The notes below the pieces were generated by a model. That model saw only the letters and a program-made list of their open reading frames with translations. It had not been told where the DNA came from and made no database searches. From Bacteroidota bacterium (GTDB lineage: Bacteria > Bacteroidota > Bacteroidia > Bacteroidales > JAAUTT01), in contig JAEYWD010000124.1 of assembly GCA_023429135.1 (NCBI GenBank), positions 214,795 through 278,794 of the forward strand: 64,000 bases of DNA. The letters run 5' to 3'. The position numbers and the translations under genes are program-made. Shown one piece after another: positions 35,206 to 43,665 of this stretch; position 1 is the first letter of the stretch, and the number at the start of each line of letters is the position of its first letter.

Positions 35206-36867
35206 ATGAGACTAAAGTATTTACTGATTTATTCTTTCGGCATAACAGCTATATTATTTGGTGGTTGCAAGGATGATGATGTTGAACCTAAAGAAGAGCC
35301 AGATCCTGATACAACTTTTACCATTCCAGCATACGCCGATGATTATTCATCGATATCGTCATGGGCAAACCGGAACAAGTGGAACCTGGCCAATGTTCAC
35401 GACCCGTCGGTTGCATATTACAACGGCTATTACTATATTTATGGCACCGATGCCTCGTATGGTAATGAGGCAGCAGGACACGGGCATTTTCAGGGAAAAC
35501 GTTCAACCGATCTGGTTAACTGGGATTGGGTAGGCGGACCATTTTATGATCCTCCCGCCTGGGTAGCCGACTCGCTCAATGCAATCCGTTCGCGCATGGG
35601 GCTCGCTGCCATTCCCAAAGAAAGCATAATGTACGGATACTGGGCACCGGTGGTTCGCCGTGTTAATGTTGGGGGACAAGAGATCCTGCGCATGTACTAC
35701 AGCATTGTTATCGATAATTACATCAAGACAGGTAAAGCTAACACTTCAGCCAACTTTGACGGAAGCTGGACCGAACGGGCATTTATCGGTATGTGCGAAT
35801 CGACTGATCCAGCCGGAGCTGTATGGAACGACAAAGGTTTTGTTACATCTTCTTCATCCGACCGTGGTATTAACTACAGTCGTGCCAGCTTATCCGACTG
35901 GAGTGGCTATTTTTACTATAACGCCATCGATCCCACTTATATCGTAACACCCGAAGGAAAACATTACCTGATACACGGATCCTGGCACAGCGGTTTCGCA
36001 TTGTTGCAGGTGGATGCAACAACTGGTAAGCCTCTTACAAAACTCGGTGAGCCTTATGCAAGCAGTGCAAGTGAGCTGTCAGCCCGATATGGTGTGAGAA
36101 TTGGCACACGTACAGCCTCCTCGCGCTGGCAGGGAAGCGAAGCTCCCGAAATAATCTACAAGGATGGCTTCTACTATTTGTTCATGGCCTACGATGGACT
36201 CGATGTACCATACAACACAAGAGTAGTAAGAAGTACAAGCATTGAAGGGCCATACCTCGACATCACAGGACGCAACTTTACAAACGGGAGCGGGGACTGC
36301 TATCCGATAGTAACTCACCCTTATAAATTCAATCTTAGCTATGGTTGGGTAGGCATATCGCATTGCGGTGTCTTCCAAAAGGAAAATACCAACGAATGGT
36401 TCTACATGTCCCAGGGACGGTTGCCTGCCAATGTTGGAGGTAACACTTTTTCCAATGCCATTATGATGGGGCATGTGCGCCGTATTGTATGGTGTCCGGC
36501 TTCTGTAAATGAACCAAACAACCTGTGGCCAATAGCCTTGCCCGAAAGATACGCTGCCGTACCTGATTATGGCACTATTACCAAAGACTCACTAGTAGGT
36601 ACCTGGGAGCACATCAACCTAAAATACACTTACGGAGTCCAGGCCAGCGCGGTCACTCTAACCCTCAATGCAGATGGCACCATGTCGGGAGCGCTCACCG
36701 GTAATTGGAGTTACGATGCCACAAAAAAGCAACTGACCTTGGGTAACGTAATTGTTTGCGTTGAACGCGAAGTTGACTGGGAAGCTACACCACGCCGGGT
36801 AACAATAGTATATGCAGGGACAGAAAAAAATCTGAACGCAACCTATTGGGGCAAAAAGAAAAAATAA
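35206..36867 (+). CDS. GH43 endo-arabinanase-like lipoprotein
   Basis: This 553-residue protein has a lipoprotein leader (TAILFGGCKDD, Cys22), so it is probably surface exposed. The five-blade propeller covers ~55-450. The catalytic base is D66 in NVHDPSVAYYNG, YGYWAPVV is the second blade, and E312 in GSEAPEIIYKDG is the likely acid. The last ~95 residues (DSLVGTWEHINLKY ... TYWGKKK) form the small beta-barrel domain found at the end of extracellular endo-alpha-1,5-arabinanases. It likely makes the first cuts in arabinan at the cell surface, feeding the SusCD importer. Substrate is inferred from the C-terminal domain and neighbours. Confidence 0.87.
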   Translation: MRLKYLLIYSFGITAILFGGCKDDDVEPKEEPDPDTTFTIPAYADDYSSISSWANRNKWNLANVHDPSVAYYNGYYYIYGTDASYGNEAAGHGHFQGKRSTDLVNWDWVGGPFYDPPAWVADSLNAIRSRMGLAAIPKESIMYGYWAPVVRRVNVGGQEILRMYYSIVIDNYIKTGKANTSANFDGSWTERAFIGMCESTDPAGAVWNDKGFVTSSSSDRGINYSRASLSDWSGYFYYNAIDPTYIVTPEGKHYLIHGSWHSGFALLQVDATTGKPLTKLGEPYASSASELSARYGVRIGTRTASSRWQGSEAPEIIYKDGFYYLFMAYDGLDVPYNTRVVRSTSIEGPYLDITGRNFTNGSGDCYPIVTHPYKFNLSYGWVGISHCGVFQKENTNEWFYMSQGRLPANVGGNTFSNAIMMGHVRRIVWCPASVNEPNNLWPIALPERYAAVPDYGTITKDSLVGTWEHINLKYTYGVQASAVTLTLNADGTMSGALTGNWSYDATKKQLTLGNVIVCVEREVDWEATPRRVTIVYAGTEKNLNATYWGKKKK

Positions 36868-36987
36868 AAATCATACAGATTAAAATCAACATGGCTTACT
36901 ATATAACTAAAAGGCACATTTCTTTTGATTTAGCAAAAAAAGGCTTCTGATCGATGCATGGCGAAGCCTAAAATACTAATTCCTTGC

Positions 36988-37074
36988 TGACGGCGGTCCG
37001 TTCAAGGGAAGTCGACGAAGGAGACGGACCGCGTTTCCGCCGTCAAAGACTTTTTTGGTGACTTTTTTGGTCAC
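36988..37074. repeat. GC-rich inverted repeat block between the two GH43 genes
   Basis: TGACGGCGG (36988-36996) pairs with CCGCCGTCA (37037-37045), and CGGTCCGT (36994-37001) pairs with ACGGACCG (37024-37031). A smaller GTGAC/GTCAC pair follows at 37058-37074 within T-rich DNA. The GC content is far above the surroundings. It looks like a REP-type or relic mobile repeat. No gene is present in the 286-base gap, and it separates the two arabinanase genes. Confidence 0.5.
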
Positions 37075-37153
37075 AAAAAAGTTACAAATGGCTGTTTGAA
37101 AACCTAATGTTATCTACCGTAATGTTTGTTTTGATAAATACGATTAACTTATT

Positions 37154-38149
37154 ATGAAAACGAAAATAATCATCCTTTTTCTGCTTGGTATCTTTTCCTT
37201 CCTACCGTCAGAAGCTCAGCAAATAGTTGTTCACGATCCTGTAATGGTGCAGGCTGATGGTACTTATTACCTGTTCTGCACCGGAATGGGCATATCTTCG
37301 TTTAGTTCTGCGGATATGAAGAACTGGAAAAAAGAAAAGCCGGTATTTACAAAAGCACCGGAGTGGGCTGTAAATACTGTGCCCGGGTTTAAAGGGCATA
37401 TATGGGCTCCGGATATAATTTATTTTAATGGCAAATACAACCTGTTTTACAGTGTTTCGGCCTTTGGTAAAAACACCTCATGCATAGGTTTGGTTACTAC
37501 TCCTACCCTTAAGCAGGACGATCCAGCCTTTAAATGGACTGATCACGGAAAAATTATTCAGTCCGTTCCGGGACGCGACGACTGGAATGCCATTGACCCT
37601 AATCTTATCGTCGATGAAAACAATCAGCCCTGGCTGGCATTCGGGTCGTTTTGGTCGGGCATTAAACTGGTGAAGCTCAGGTCTGATTTGACAGCCATTG
37701 CTGAACCTCAGGAATGGTATGGACTGGCAAAGAGGCCAAAAAGCTTTTCAATTTCCGATACATTAGCCGGCGATGGGGCTATTGAGGCACCTTTCATTTT
37801 CCGTCATAAAAAATACTATTACCTGTTTGTATCGTTCGATTATTGCTGCCGTGGTGTTAATTCCAATTACAAGATTATGGTTGGCAGGAGCGAAAAAGTA
37901 ACCGGTCCGTATCTGGATAAAGATGGAAAAGCTATGGCAGAAGGAGGGGGAAGCCTTGTTCTGCAGGGCGATGAAAATTACCATGGTCTGGGTCATAGCG
38001 CCACTTACACGTTCAATGGAAAGGATTATATCATTTATCACGCATACGATTCCAAAGATGCCGGTAAGCCTAAACTTATCATCAGCGAACTTGCATGGTC
38101 AACCGATGATTGGCCTCAGGTTGTGAGGCAGGAAGAGAGTGGAAAATGA
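37154..38149 (+). CDS. GH43 endo-alpha-1,5-L-arabinanase, secreted
   Basis: This 331-residue protein has a signal peptide (IIILFLLGIFSFLPSEAQ) and a single five-blade propeller. The catalytic triad is visible: base D28 in VVHDPVMVQADG, pKa modulator D148 in NAIDPNLIVDE, acid E211 in GAIEAPFIFRHKKYY. WAPDIIYFNGKYNLFYS and GHSATYTFNGKDYIIYHAYD are typical of the arabinanase subfamilies. Length and layout match single-domain endo-arabinanases of the AbnA type. It carries no lipobox, so it is probably periplasmic or released, and it complements the lipidated GH43 upstream. Confidence 0.9.
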   Translation: MKTKIIILFLLGIFSFLPSEAQQIVVHDPVMVQADGTYYLFCTGMGISSFSSADMKNWKKEKPVFTKAPEWAVNTVPGFKGHIWAPDIIYFNGKYNLFYSVSAFGKNTSCIGLVTTPTLKQDDPAFKWTDHGKIIQSVPGRDDWNAIDPNLIVDENNQPWLAFGSFWSGIKLVKLRSDLTAIAEPQEWYGLAKRPKSFSISDTLAGDGAIEAPFIFRHKKYYYLFVSFDYCCRGVNSNYKIMVGRSEKVTGPYLDKDGKAMAEGGGSLVLQGDENYHGLGHSATYTFNGKDYIIYHAYDSKDAGKPKLIISELAWSTDDWPQVVRQEESGK

Positions 38150-38278
38150 CATTCGTCTTGATTTTCATAGGATTATACCTGAATATGAGTTCATAATCTT
38201 ACAATTTTATAACAGAGTATTGTAACAGTTTTTCGGGAATATTGCCGGACCTTTGTTAAAGATCCTAAAATTCCGGCT

Positions 38279-39100
38279 ATGAAAAATCTGATATATACGC
38301 TAGGCACAATTGTAATTTCGATCTTTGTTCTGACAGGTTGTTATTCATCGTCTCCTGCAACATCATCCAACCGGTATTCTGCGCCCGATTGGGCTCCGGC
38401 ATACGAATCAGGGGTACGATATTATTACCTTCCCGATATCGAAACCTATTACGATGTTACGAGTGGTAACTTCGTTTATTTTGATCGCGGCGAGTGGTTG
38501 TATTCACGACAGTTGCCGACTGTTTACAGTGGATACGATTTATACGGCGGTCATTCTGTAGTCCTCGACCGACGCGTGTATCAACCCTGGAGGTACCATC
38601 AGAATTACGTATCCAGCTATCCAAGGTACTACTACAGGAGCGCTTATGGAAGCCAAAACAGCGGCACTGTTCGCGGATACAACGAAAATGCCCGCAAGCC
38701 GGTTTATTCGTCGCCATCGGACAGAGCGCGCCGAAACTCAACAACCTCTCCTTCAACACCTGAACCAGATAACAGATCTGCAACCGAGGCACGACCATCG
38801 GATTACAGCAACCGACGAGTTGGTCAGCCAGTTAAGGTAACACCAGAAATGCGGGAACCGAGACCATCCAGTCCGTCGTCAACCCCTGCTCCGCCCACGA
38901 ATTCTTCACGCAGGCAAAGTACTTCCGAAGGATCGGGTATTGGGTCGAGAAACGATGATAATGTCCGGCAGCGAAAAAGCACAAGTACAAAGCCTCCACC
39001 TTCGGTTCGAAGAAATAGCGAAGAAACTCCCCGGCCGTCTGACAATAGCGCCAATCCGAAAAGCAGTACTGAAGACAAGCCTTCAAACCGGAGACGATAA
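38279..39100 (+). CDS. Tyr-rich lipoprotein with disordered Ser/Pro/Arg tail
   Basis: This 273-residue product has a lipoprotein leader (FVLTGCYSS, Cys21). Residues ~40-115 are rich in Tyr and Trp (YYYLPDIETYYDVTSGNFVYF, then GEWLYS) and resemble a small domain seen in many uncharacterised Bacteroidota lipoproteins. Residues ~130-273 are low complexity, rich in Ser, Pro, Arg, Thr and Asn, and probably disordered. The tail composition could reach through or along peptidoglycan or bind acidic polymers. It is followed after 3 bases by an EcsC-family gene, so the two are likely one transcript. Function unknown. Confidence 0.7.
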   Translation: MKNLIYTLGTIVISIFVLTGCYSSSPATSSNRYSAPDWAPAYESGVRYYYLPDIETYYDVTSGNFVYFDRGEWLYSRQLPTVYSGYDLYGGHSVVLDRRVYQPWRYHQNYVSSYPRYYYRSAYGSQNSGTVRGYNENARKPVYSSPSDRARRNSTTSPSTPEPDNRSATEARPSDYSNRRVGQPVKVTPEMREPRPSSPSSTPAPPTNSSRRQSTSEGSGIGSRNDDNVRQRKSTSTKPPPSVRRNSEETPRPSDNSANPKSSTEDKPSNRRR

Positions 39101-39103
39101 AAG

Positions 39104-39838
39104 ATGAACTACCAAACATTGGACAAGAGCGGCGTTTCTGACGAGTTAGCGCGTTGGCAAAAGGAAATGCTCCGGGACCCATCGCTTTTAAACAGGTTGT
39201 CGAAAAAAGTACAAACCCGGGTTAACAATTGGATTCCCGAGAAAGTCCACAAGGCGATTACAGTCACTATAAAACAGATGATTCGTGCTGTTTTATTCGG
39301 GGCTAAATATACCGTAGTAAAGGCACCTATGGAAAATTCGCTGGCCGCCCGCGAAGCTACTGTTATGCAAAGAATAGAATTTTACAGAAAAACGGCTGCT
39401 GTAGAAGGCGGAATAACCGGTGCCGGCGGCTTTTTGCTCGGCCTGGCCGATTTCCCAATGTTAATAGGAATAAAGCTAAAGCTTCTGTTTGATATTGCAT
39501 CCATTTATGGCTTCAATGTTAAGGATTACAAAGAAAGAGTGTATCTCCTCCATATTTTTGAACTTGCATTTTCAAGCGACATCCACAGGAAAAAAGTCTA
39601 CCTGAAAATGGTCGATTGGGACCTGAAAAGTAAAGAGCTTCCTAGCGACATGAATCAGTTCGACTGGAGAAGTTTCCAACAGGAATACCGTGATTATATT
39701 GATCTGGCTAAGATGGCACAACTTCTCCCCATAATTGGAGCGCCTGTTGGGGCCATTGTAAATTACCGGATGATCAAAAAGCTCGGAATTACCGCAATGA
39801 ATGCTTATCGTATGCGTCTTACAAATGAATTGAGGTAG
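39104..39838 (+). CDS. EcsC-family protein
   Basis: This 244-residue protein matches the EcsC family along most of its length: a helical N-terminus (LARWQKEMLRDPSLLNRLSKKVQ), a glycine-rich central hydrophobic segment (GGITGAGGFLLGLADFPMLIGIKLKLLFDIA), and a second one (LPIIGAPVGAIVNY). EcsC was named from the Bacillus ABC-transporter operon ecsABC, but its own role is unknown and many bacteria carry it alone. No transporter gene is adjacent here. The 3-base gap from the lipoprotein gene suggests co-expression. Confidence 0.85.
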   Translation: MNYQTLDKSGVSDELARWQKEMLRDPSLLNRLSKKVQTRVNNWIPEKVHKAITVTIKQMIRAVLFGAKYTVVKAPMENSLAAREATVMQRIEFYRKTAAVEGGITGAGGFLLGLADFPMLIGIKLKLLFDIASIYGFNVKDYKERVYLLHIFELAFSSDIHRKKVYLKMVDWDLKSKELPSDMNQFDWRSFQQEYRDYIDLAKMAQLLPIIGAPVGAIVNYRMIKKLGITAMNAYRMRLTNELR

Positions 39839-39850
39839 AGAATTATGTAA

Positions 39851-40426
39851 TCACACCTTTAGCCAGCCTCTGAAGCCACGTGCGCTATAATACGATTCGG
39901 CCCCGTTGTGGTATAAAAAAACTTTGTCGTAACGCCGGTCGTAAAATAAAGCACCTCCTAGTTTTCTGACATCCGAAGGGGTTTTTACCCAACTGGAGGT
40001 TTTAAGATCGAATTTTCCGAGTTCCTGCAATTCCCTGTATTGTTCTTCGGTTAAAATTTCTATGCCCATTTCAGCAGCCATATTAATGGCACTGTTGCCT
40101 GGTTTATGCTCTTTTCTTGATTCCAGCGCTTCGTGGTCGTAGCAAACATTCCTGCGCCCTTTGGGAGTTTCTGCCGAGCAATCGTAAAAAATAAATTCGC
40201 CAGTCTTGTTATCATAGCCAATAACATCAGGTTCTCCTTCGGTTGCTTCCATTTCGCTGAGCGACCATAGCTTTTCGGGATGGGCCTCCAGTTTAGCCTG
40301 TACTTTATTCCATTCGAGACCTTTATGACGGTTCATGTTTTTCTCAAAACGGGTTTTCAGCACGTGGATTAATTCTTCCTGTTCCTGAACTGGTAATTTC
40401 ATTTTTACTTTAGTCATAGTGTCCAT
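39851..40426 (-). CDS. DUF4256-family protein
   Basis: The ATG at 40426 is preferred over an upstream TTG, giving 191 residues. The sequence has the DUF4256 features: ELIHVLKTRFEKNMNRHKGLEW near the N-terminus, LWSLSEMEATEGEPDV, FYDCSAETPKGRRNVCYD, and a C-terminal GALFYDRRYDKVFLYHNGAESYY. The family is widespread, small and without a known function. It ends the gene group that starts with an ArsR regulator, and such groupings (ArsR, SRPBCC, DoxX-like, DUF4256) recur in Bacteroidota, suggesting shared control. Confidence 0.82.
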   Translation of the reverse strand: MDTMTKVKMKLPVQEQEELIHVLKTRFEKNMNRHKGLEWNKVQAKLEAHPEKLWSLSEMEATEGEPDVIGYDNKTGEFIFYDCSAETPKGRRNVCYDHEALESRKEHKPGNSAINMAAEMGIEILTEEQYRELQELGKFDLKTSSWVKTPSDVRKLGGALFYDRRYDKVFLYHNGAESYYSARGFRGWLKV

Positions 40427-40580
40427 AATCAATATTTTATGTTGTTTTTATTTGAAACATTGTATTTCAAAGCAGCAAGGGCGATGATGATAACTGGATT
40501 TATTTGGTCAGATATTTTCACTAATGTTTTCTTGAAAACAATAAAACTCAATTTTGGTTGAAAATGACAGAAACCCTCGC

Positions 40581-40964
40581 TTAGGGGTTCACCGAAATGA
40601 GTTTTCTGTCCGCAGGCCTGAAATACCACGAAACCAGTGTCAGAACAATTAATAGGAGAGGCCCAAAAAGATCCTTGGCTCCATCGCCAATGGCTAAATG
40701 CGAAAATACAGCTCCCGACATTACAAAGAAAAAACCTGCATAAGCCCATTCCTTGAGTAACGGGAATTTAGGAAGGAGCACAACTGCAGTTCCCAGTATT
40801 TTCCATATACCCAGAATGGTTAGAAGATAAATGGGATAACCCAGATGGTTAAACATTTCTACCTCTTCTTTCATTTGTATCAACTGTACAATTCCGGTTG
40901 ATACCATTCCTAGTGAAAGCCAGACAGTGGCAATCCAGTAAATTATTTTATCTCTCTTTTTCAT
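40581..40964 (-). CDS. DoxX-like membrane protein
   Basis: This 127-residue protein has four predicted membrane helices and the DoxX-like pattern (IIYWIATVWLSLGMVSTGIVQL, YLLTILGIWKILGTAVVLLP, WAYAGFFFVMSGAVFSHLA). DoxX relatives are linked to quinone- or thiol-dependent redox functions in a few species, but this branch is uncharacterised. Its start overlaps the end of the SRPBCC gene by four bases (ATGA), which indicates translational coupling within the ArsR-led operon. Confidence 0.85.
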   Translation of the reverse strand: MKKRDKIIYWIATVWLSLGMVSTGIVQLIQMKEEVEMFNHLGYPIYLLTILGIWKILGTAVVLLPKFPLLKEWAYAGFFFVMSGAVFSHLAIGDGAKDLFGPLLLIVLTLVSWYFRPADRKLISVNP

Positions 40965-41437
40965 ATCCCACTTTTTGACCTGGTTAATACTTTTTCAAGC
41001 ATGTTATGCGCCATATTTATTCCCTTGGCGAAAGGCAATTGCAACATTTGATTCCTGAATTCCTCCGATTTGTAAACAATAAGCATGTTTAATTTGCTTG
41101 TATCGGAGGTTAGTTTTTCGAATTCAAGAAACTCGAGCTGGACGGGAAAGGGGGTGTTTTCCATCTCGAAAGTCCGGGTGATTTTTTCGTTGGGGCTAAA
41201 CTCGTGGATGGTACCGTTTGCCCGAAACACTACATTACCCTGCGGATCGGTCGTTTCGAACTGGTAACTGCCATGCTTTTTACTTTCGAGTTTCAGGACT
41301 TTGGTACCCATCCATTGTTCTAAAATGTCCGCATCTTCATAAGCTTTGAAGAGTAACTCCACAGGCAGCTCAAATACCCGGGTAACTAATACAACCTGTT
41401 TGCCGTCTTCGGCATGGATTTTTGTTTTCTGTTCCAT
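40961..41437 (-). CDS. SRPBCC / AHSA1-type protein
   Basis: This 158-residue protein has the START/Bet v1-like fold of the AHSA1 family: LVTRVFELPVELLFKAYEDADILEQWMG at the start, FSPNEKITRTFEM in the middle and a long C-terminal helix (MLQLPFAKGINMAHNMLEKVL). These proteins bind small hydrophobic ligands in a central cavity. The ligand is not predictable. It lies between an ArsR-family regulator and a DoxX-like membrane protein with six-base and overlapping spacing, a frequent trio in Bacteroidota. Confidence 0.87.
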   Translation of the reverse strand: MEQKTKIHAEDGKQVVLVTRVFELPVELLFKAYEDADILEQWMGTKVLKLESKKHGSYQFETTDPQGNVVFRANGTIHEFSPNEKITRTFEMENTPFPVQLEFLEFEKLTSDTSKLNMLIVYKSEEFRNQMLQLPFAKGINMAHNMLEKVLTRSKSGI

Positions 41438-41443
41438 AATAAT

Positions 41444-41767
41444 CTATTTATTGGGTTTGTAATTTTTCATAATGCTTTCCAGTTTATTAAACCTGTCGTC
41501 CCACATTTTGCGGAAGGGTTCGATAAAATCGGCTATTTCTTTCATTTTTTGTGGATTGAGGTGGTAGAAAATTTCGCGGCCGTTTTGTTCCTGTTTAAGC
41601 AATTCACATTCGGTTAGTATTTGAAGGTGTTTCGAAACTGTTGGTCGTGCTGTGTCGAAGTTGGAAGCTATGGCTCCTGCTGTCATAGCCTGAGTAGCTA
41701 CCAGCATAAGGATCATTCTTCTGGTAGGGTCGGCAATGGCTTGAAATACGTCTCTTCTTAAATTCAT
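41444..41767 (-). CDS. ArsR-family winged-helix repressor
   Basis: This 107-residue regulator has the ArsR fold: RRDVFQAIADPTRRMIL at the start, a recognition helix region in TARPTVSKHLQILTECELL, and the wing in QNGREIFYHLNPQKM. No clear metal-binding cysteine motif is visible, so the signal may be organic or unknown. It heads the operon with the SRPBCC, DoxX-like and DUF4256 genes. Two near-identical 16-base palindromes overlap its promoter and strongly suggest autoregulation. Confidence 0.92.
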   Translation of the reverse strand: MNLRRDVFQAIADPTRRMILMLVATQAMTAGAIASNFDTARPTVSKHLQILTECELLKQEQNGREIFYHLNPQKMKEIADFIEPFRKMWDDRFNKLESIMKNYKPNK

Positions 41768-41770
41768 TGT

Positions 41771-41817
41771 GTAGCTATTTGACTACAAATATACATGTAG
41801 TTATTTGGCTACGCAAA
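41771..41817 (-). promoter_or_regulatory. Promoter with two operators controlling the ArsR operon
   Basis: Read on the minus strand there is TTTG (41817-41814), 20 bases, then TATATTTG (41793-41786), an exact fit to the Bacteroidota -33/-7 promoter. Two palindromes of form GTAGyTATTTGrCTAC occupy 41771-41786 and 41797-41812. The second fills the space between the promoter boxes and the first covers the start region, 26 bases apart centre to centre. Binding there would block transcription. The transcript would have almost no leader, as the start codon is at 41767. Confidence 0.8.
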
Positions 41818-41868
41818 TTTTTATGGTAATTTTTTTAAACTGAAGTGAAAAACAAGAAGTAATACGCT

Positions 41869-42147
41869 TTAAACAAGGATGTTATCGTTGGTAATTTTTA
41901 CTACAAACCATTTGATTACTCGGAAGGTTAGGTAAGCTAATGCAATTAAATTGATTGCATTCCAAATGTTTAGTCCTATGTAAATTATTTTTTCGGAAAA
42001 GGTCATACTTGCCAGACTCCAATATTCACCCTTACTTTCAGTATAAAAATCGTCATACCCCATTAAGAGCAGAGATAAAGTTAAATAAACCGCTAAGTCA
42101 AACAATATGAGAGTAACTCCAATAATGACTTTTTTAGGTTTGATCAT
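41869..42147 (-). CDS. Small membrane protein, unknown
   Basis: This 92-residue product has two hydrophobic helices (VIIGVTLILFDLAVYLTLSLLLMG and IYIGLNIWNAINLIALAYLTFRVI). I do not recognise it. It overlaps the end of the upstream 193-residue membrane gene by 14 bases, so the two are probably translated together and may interact. No motif indicates a function. Confidence 0.6.
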   Translation of the reverse strand: MIKPKKVIIGVTLILFDLAVYLTLSLLLMGYDDFYTESKGEYWSLASMTFSEKIIYIGLNIWNAINLIALAYLTFRVIKWFVVKITNDNILV

Positions 42148-42715
42148 TGAATTCTGTTTTGTTTATTTTTCTTTCCTCAAATACTTTTATTGCTGCTTTT
42201 ACATATTCAACCTGGTACATGCTTCTATTATCAATAATTTCTTTTAGGGTAGACTCTTTTGCAGTTTTTAAATCATTATAATGTTTATCGGCTACCATTC
42301 TTTGTTTCATTTCTGCAATCTTAGGATCTTCATGAAGCAAGTCTTCCACTAAACCAATAATATAGGTGCGATGAACTATAATTAAGAAAATCAATAATAT
42401 TGCGCTTAAAGGTTGCAGTCCAAGGGATATAGATGCTCCGTCGAATGCACTCCAGGATAATTCAAATAGAAAAGTGAAGGAGGAATATGTAAACTGGATT
42501 GCATTTGTTGATCCTATTATAAGTAGAATGGCCAATAAAGTTTTGATCTTTTTCAATTTAAGAAGTCGAAGGATTGTTATGCCACCAAACATTCCATACC
42601 CAATATAATTTTGCAGTCCAATTTCGTACGACCTAAAAACGACTATTATAATAGAATAAACGGATACAAGTCCAATTATTGTCAGAATGATCACATCGCT
42701 ATATCTTTTAATCAT
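42134..42715 (-). CDS. Membrane protein with cytosolic C-terminal helix, unknown
   Basis: This 193-residue product has four hydrophobic helices in the first ~125 residues (for example VIILTIIGLVSVYSIIIVVF and LSAILLIFLIIVHRTYIIGLV), then a charged helical tail (DPKIAEMKQRMVADKHYNDL and onward). No family is recognised. It overlaps the following 92-residue membrane gene. The AT-rich composition and lack of relatives among the neighbours make it a possible accessory pair. Confidence 0.6.
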   Translation of the reverse strand: MIKRYSDVIILTIIGLVSVYSIIIVVFRSYEIGLQNYIGYGMFGGITILRLLKLKKIKTLLAILLIIGSTNAIQFTYSSFTFLFELSWSAFDGASISLGLQPLSAILLIFLIIVHRTYIIGLVEDLLHEDPKIAEMKQRMVADKHYNDLKTAKESTLKEIIDNRSMYQVEYVKAAIKVFEERKINKTEFNDQT

Positions 42716-43031
42716 TGAGTTAGGTATGTTTAGTTGTGGTAGAAACCTTTATTAAAGTTTAGGCAATTAAAATACATTAAAAATAAGGAGTAAGGTTAAA
42801 TATTATTTGCAATCTTTTGTACTAAGGTCAAAATACAATTTTGAAATAAGGTTTTCTAAAGGTACCATATTTTCATTTCAGCTATCCTTGGTAGAAAACA
42901 TATCAGGCTGTTTTTAACCTTATTATCAGGTGTTTAGCAAATCTATTTACATAGAAAACTCACGTTCATTAGTTTATTGCTGAAATCCAGATTGGGATTA
43001 AGGCTGCAATAAGAACTACTGTTGTGGTTTG
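42716..43031. other. AT-rich intergenic region, nothing recognised
   Basis: No open frame of note, hairpin with T-run, or consensus promoter was found on either strand in these 316 bases. Confidence 0.4.
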
Positions 43032-43463
43032 TCAGTAATAATTTGTAACAAAAAGTCCGGTAAGTATTAATAATTCATCCTCAACATTGGAATTAATATG
43101 CCCCTTCGACGAGGAACCGGAAAAATTCATAAGGGTTCCGGCAGTGTCAAAAAGGCTCCATTTGGTATTCCAGGCATTATCGTATTTCCAGTTGAGTATT
43201 TTATCGTTTATAGCAATTGTTGCTTTTGTCATCCAACTATTGTAGGTAATTTCTCCAATAATTCTGTTTTCAGAACTGTCAATAATTTGAGTGTGTTGCT
43301 TCAAAAAACCTTTTGTTTTGAAAATGTATTCTTTACCATTTACTTCGCCCTGGGCAGTTTGCGAAAAAGATTTGTCCTTTAAGTTACCAAGAATGGCTCC
43401 GTTGGAATAGATGTTATACAAATTGGAAAAGAATTTTTTAGTCCAGGAATAGTTGGTTTTCAT
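43032..43463 (-). CDS. Beta-rich protein, possibly LURP-one/tubby-like fold
   Basis: This 143-residue product lacks a signal peptide and is rich in beta strands: GEVNGKEYIFKTKGFLKQHTQIID, RIIGEITYNSWMTKATIAIND, LNWKYDNAWNTKWSLFD. The alternation of short strands with a final hydrophobic helix (ELLILTGLFVTNYY) recalls LURP-one-related or scramblase-like domains, but the resemblance is weak. It stands alone, with the mfd gene divergent on its far side. Function unknown. Confidence 0.5.
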   Translation of the reverse strand: MKTNYSWTKKFFSNLYNIYSNGAILGNLKDKSFSQTAQGEVNGKEYIFKTKGFLKQHTQIIDSSENRIIGEITYNSWMTKATIAINDKILNWKYDNAWNTKWSLFDTAGTLMNFSGSSSKGHINSNVEDELLILTGLFVTNYY

Positions 43464-43637
43464 AAGAAATATGATATTGGGTTAATAAGTTCTTTCATTG
43501 GTAATCTGAAGCTAAAATATATCATTTTTAATTGATCACAAAATTCACATAGCTCTCAGCGGATGCTTTCATTCTTTTCATTTCCTTGCCTTTTCATTAT
43601 TTTTTCATTAATCATCAGGCGAAACCAATCAATCTGT

Positions 43638-43645
43638 TAAATTTG
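43638..43645 (+). promoter_or_regulatory. Candidate -7 box for mfd
   Basis: TAAATTTG is an exact TAnnTTTG match ending 20 bases before the mfd start codon, giving a very short leader. No TTTG lies 19-21 bases upstream, so only half of the promoter pattern is supported. Confidence 0.4.
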
Positions 43646-43665
43646 CAAATTCTTTAAAGATTGCA

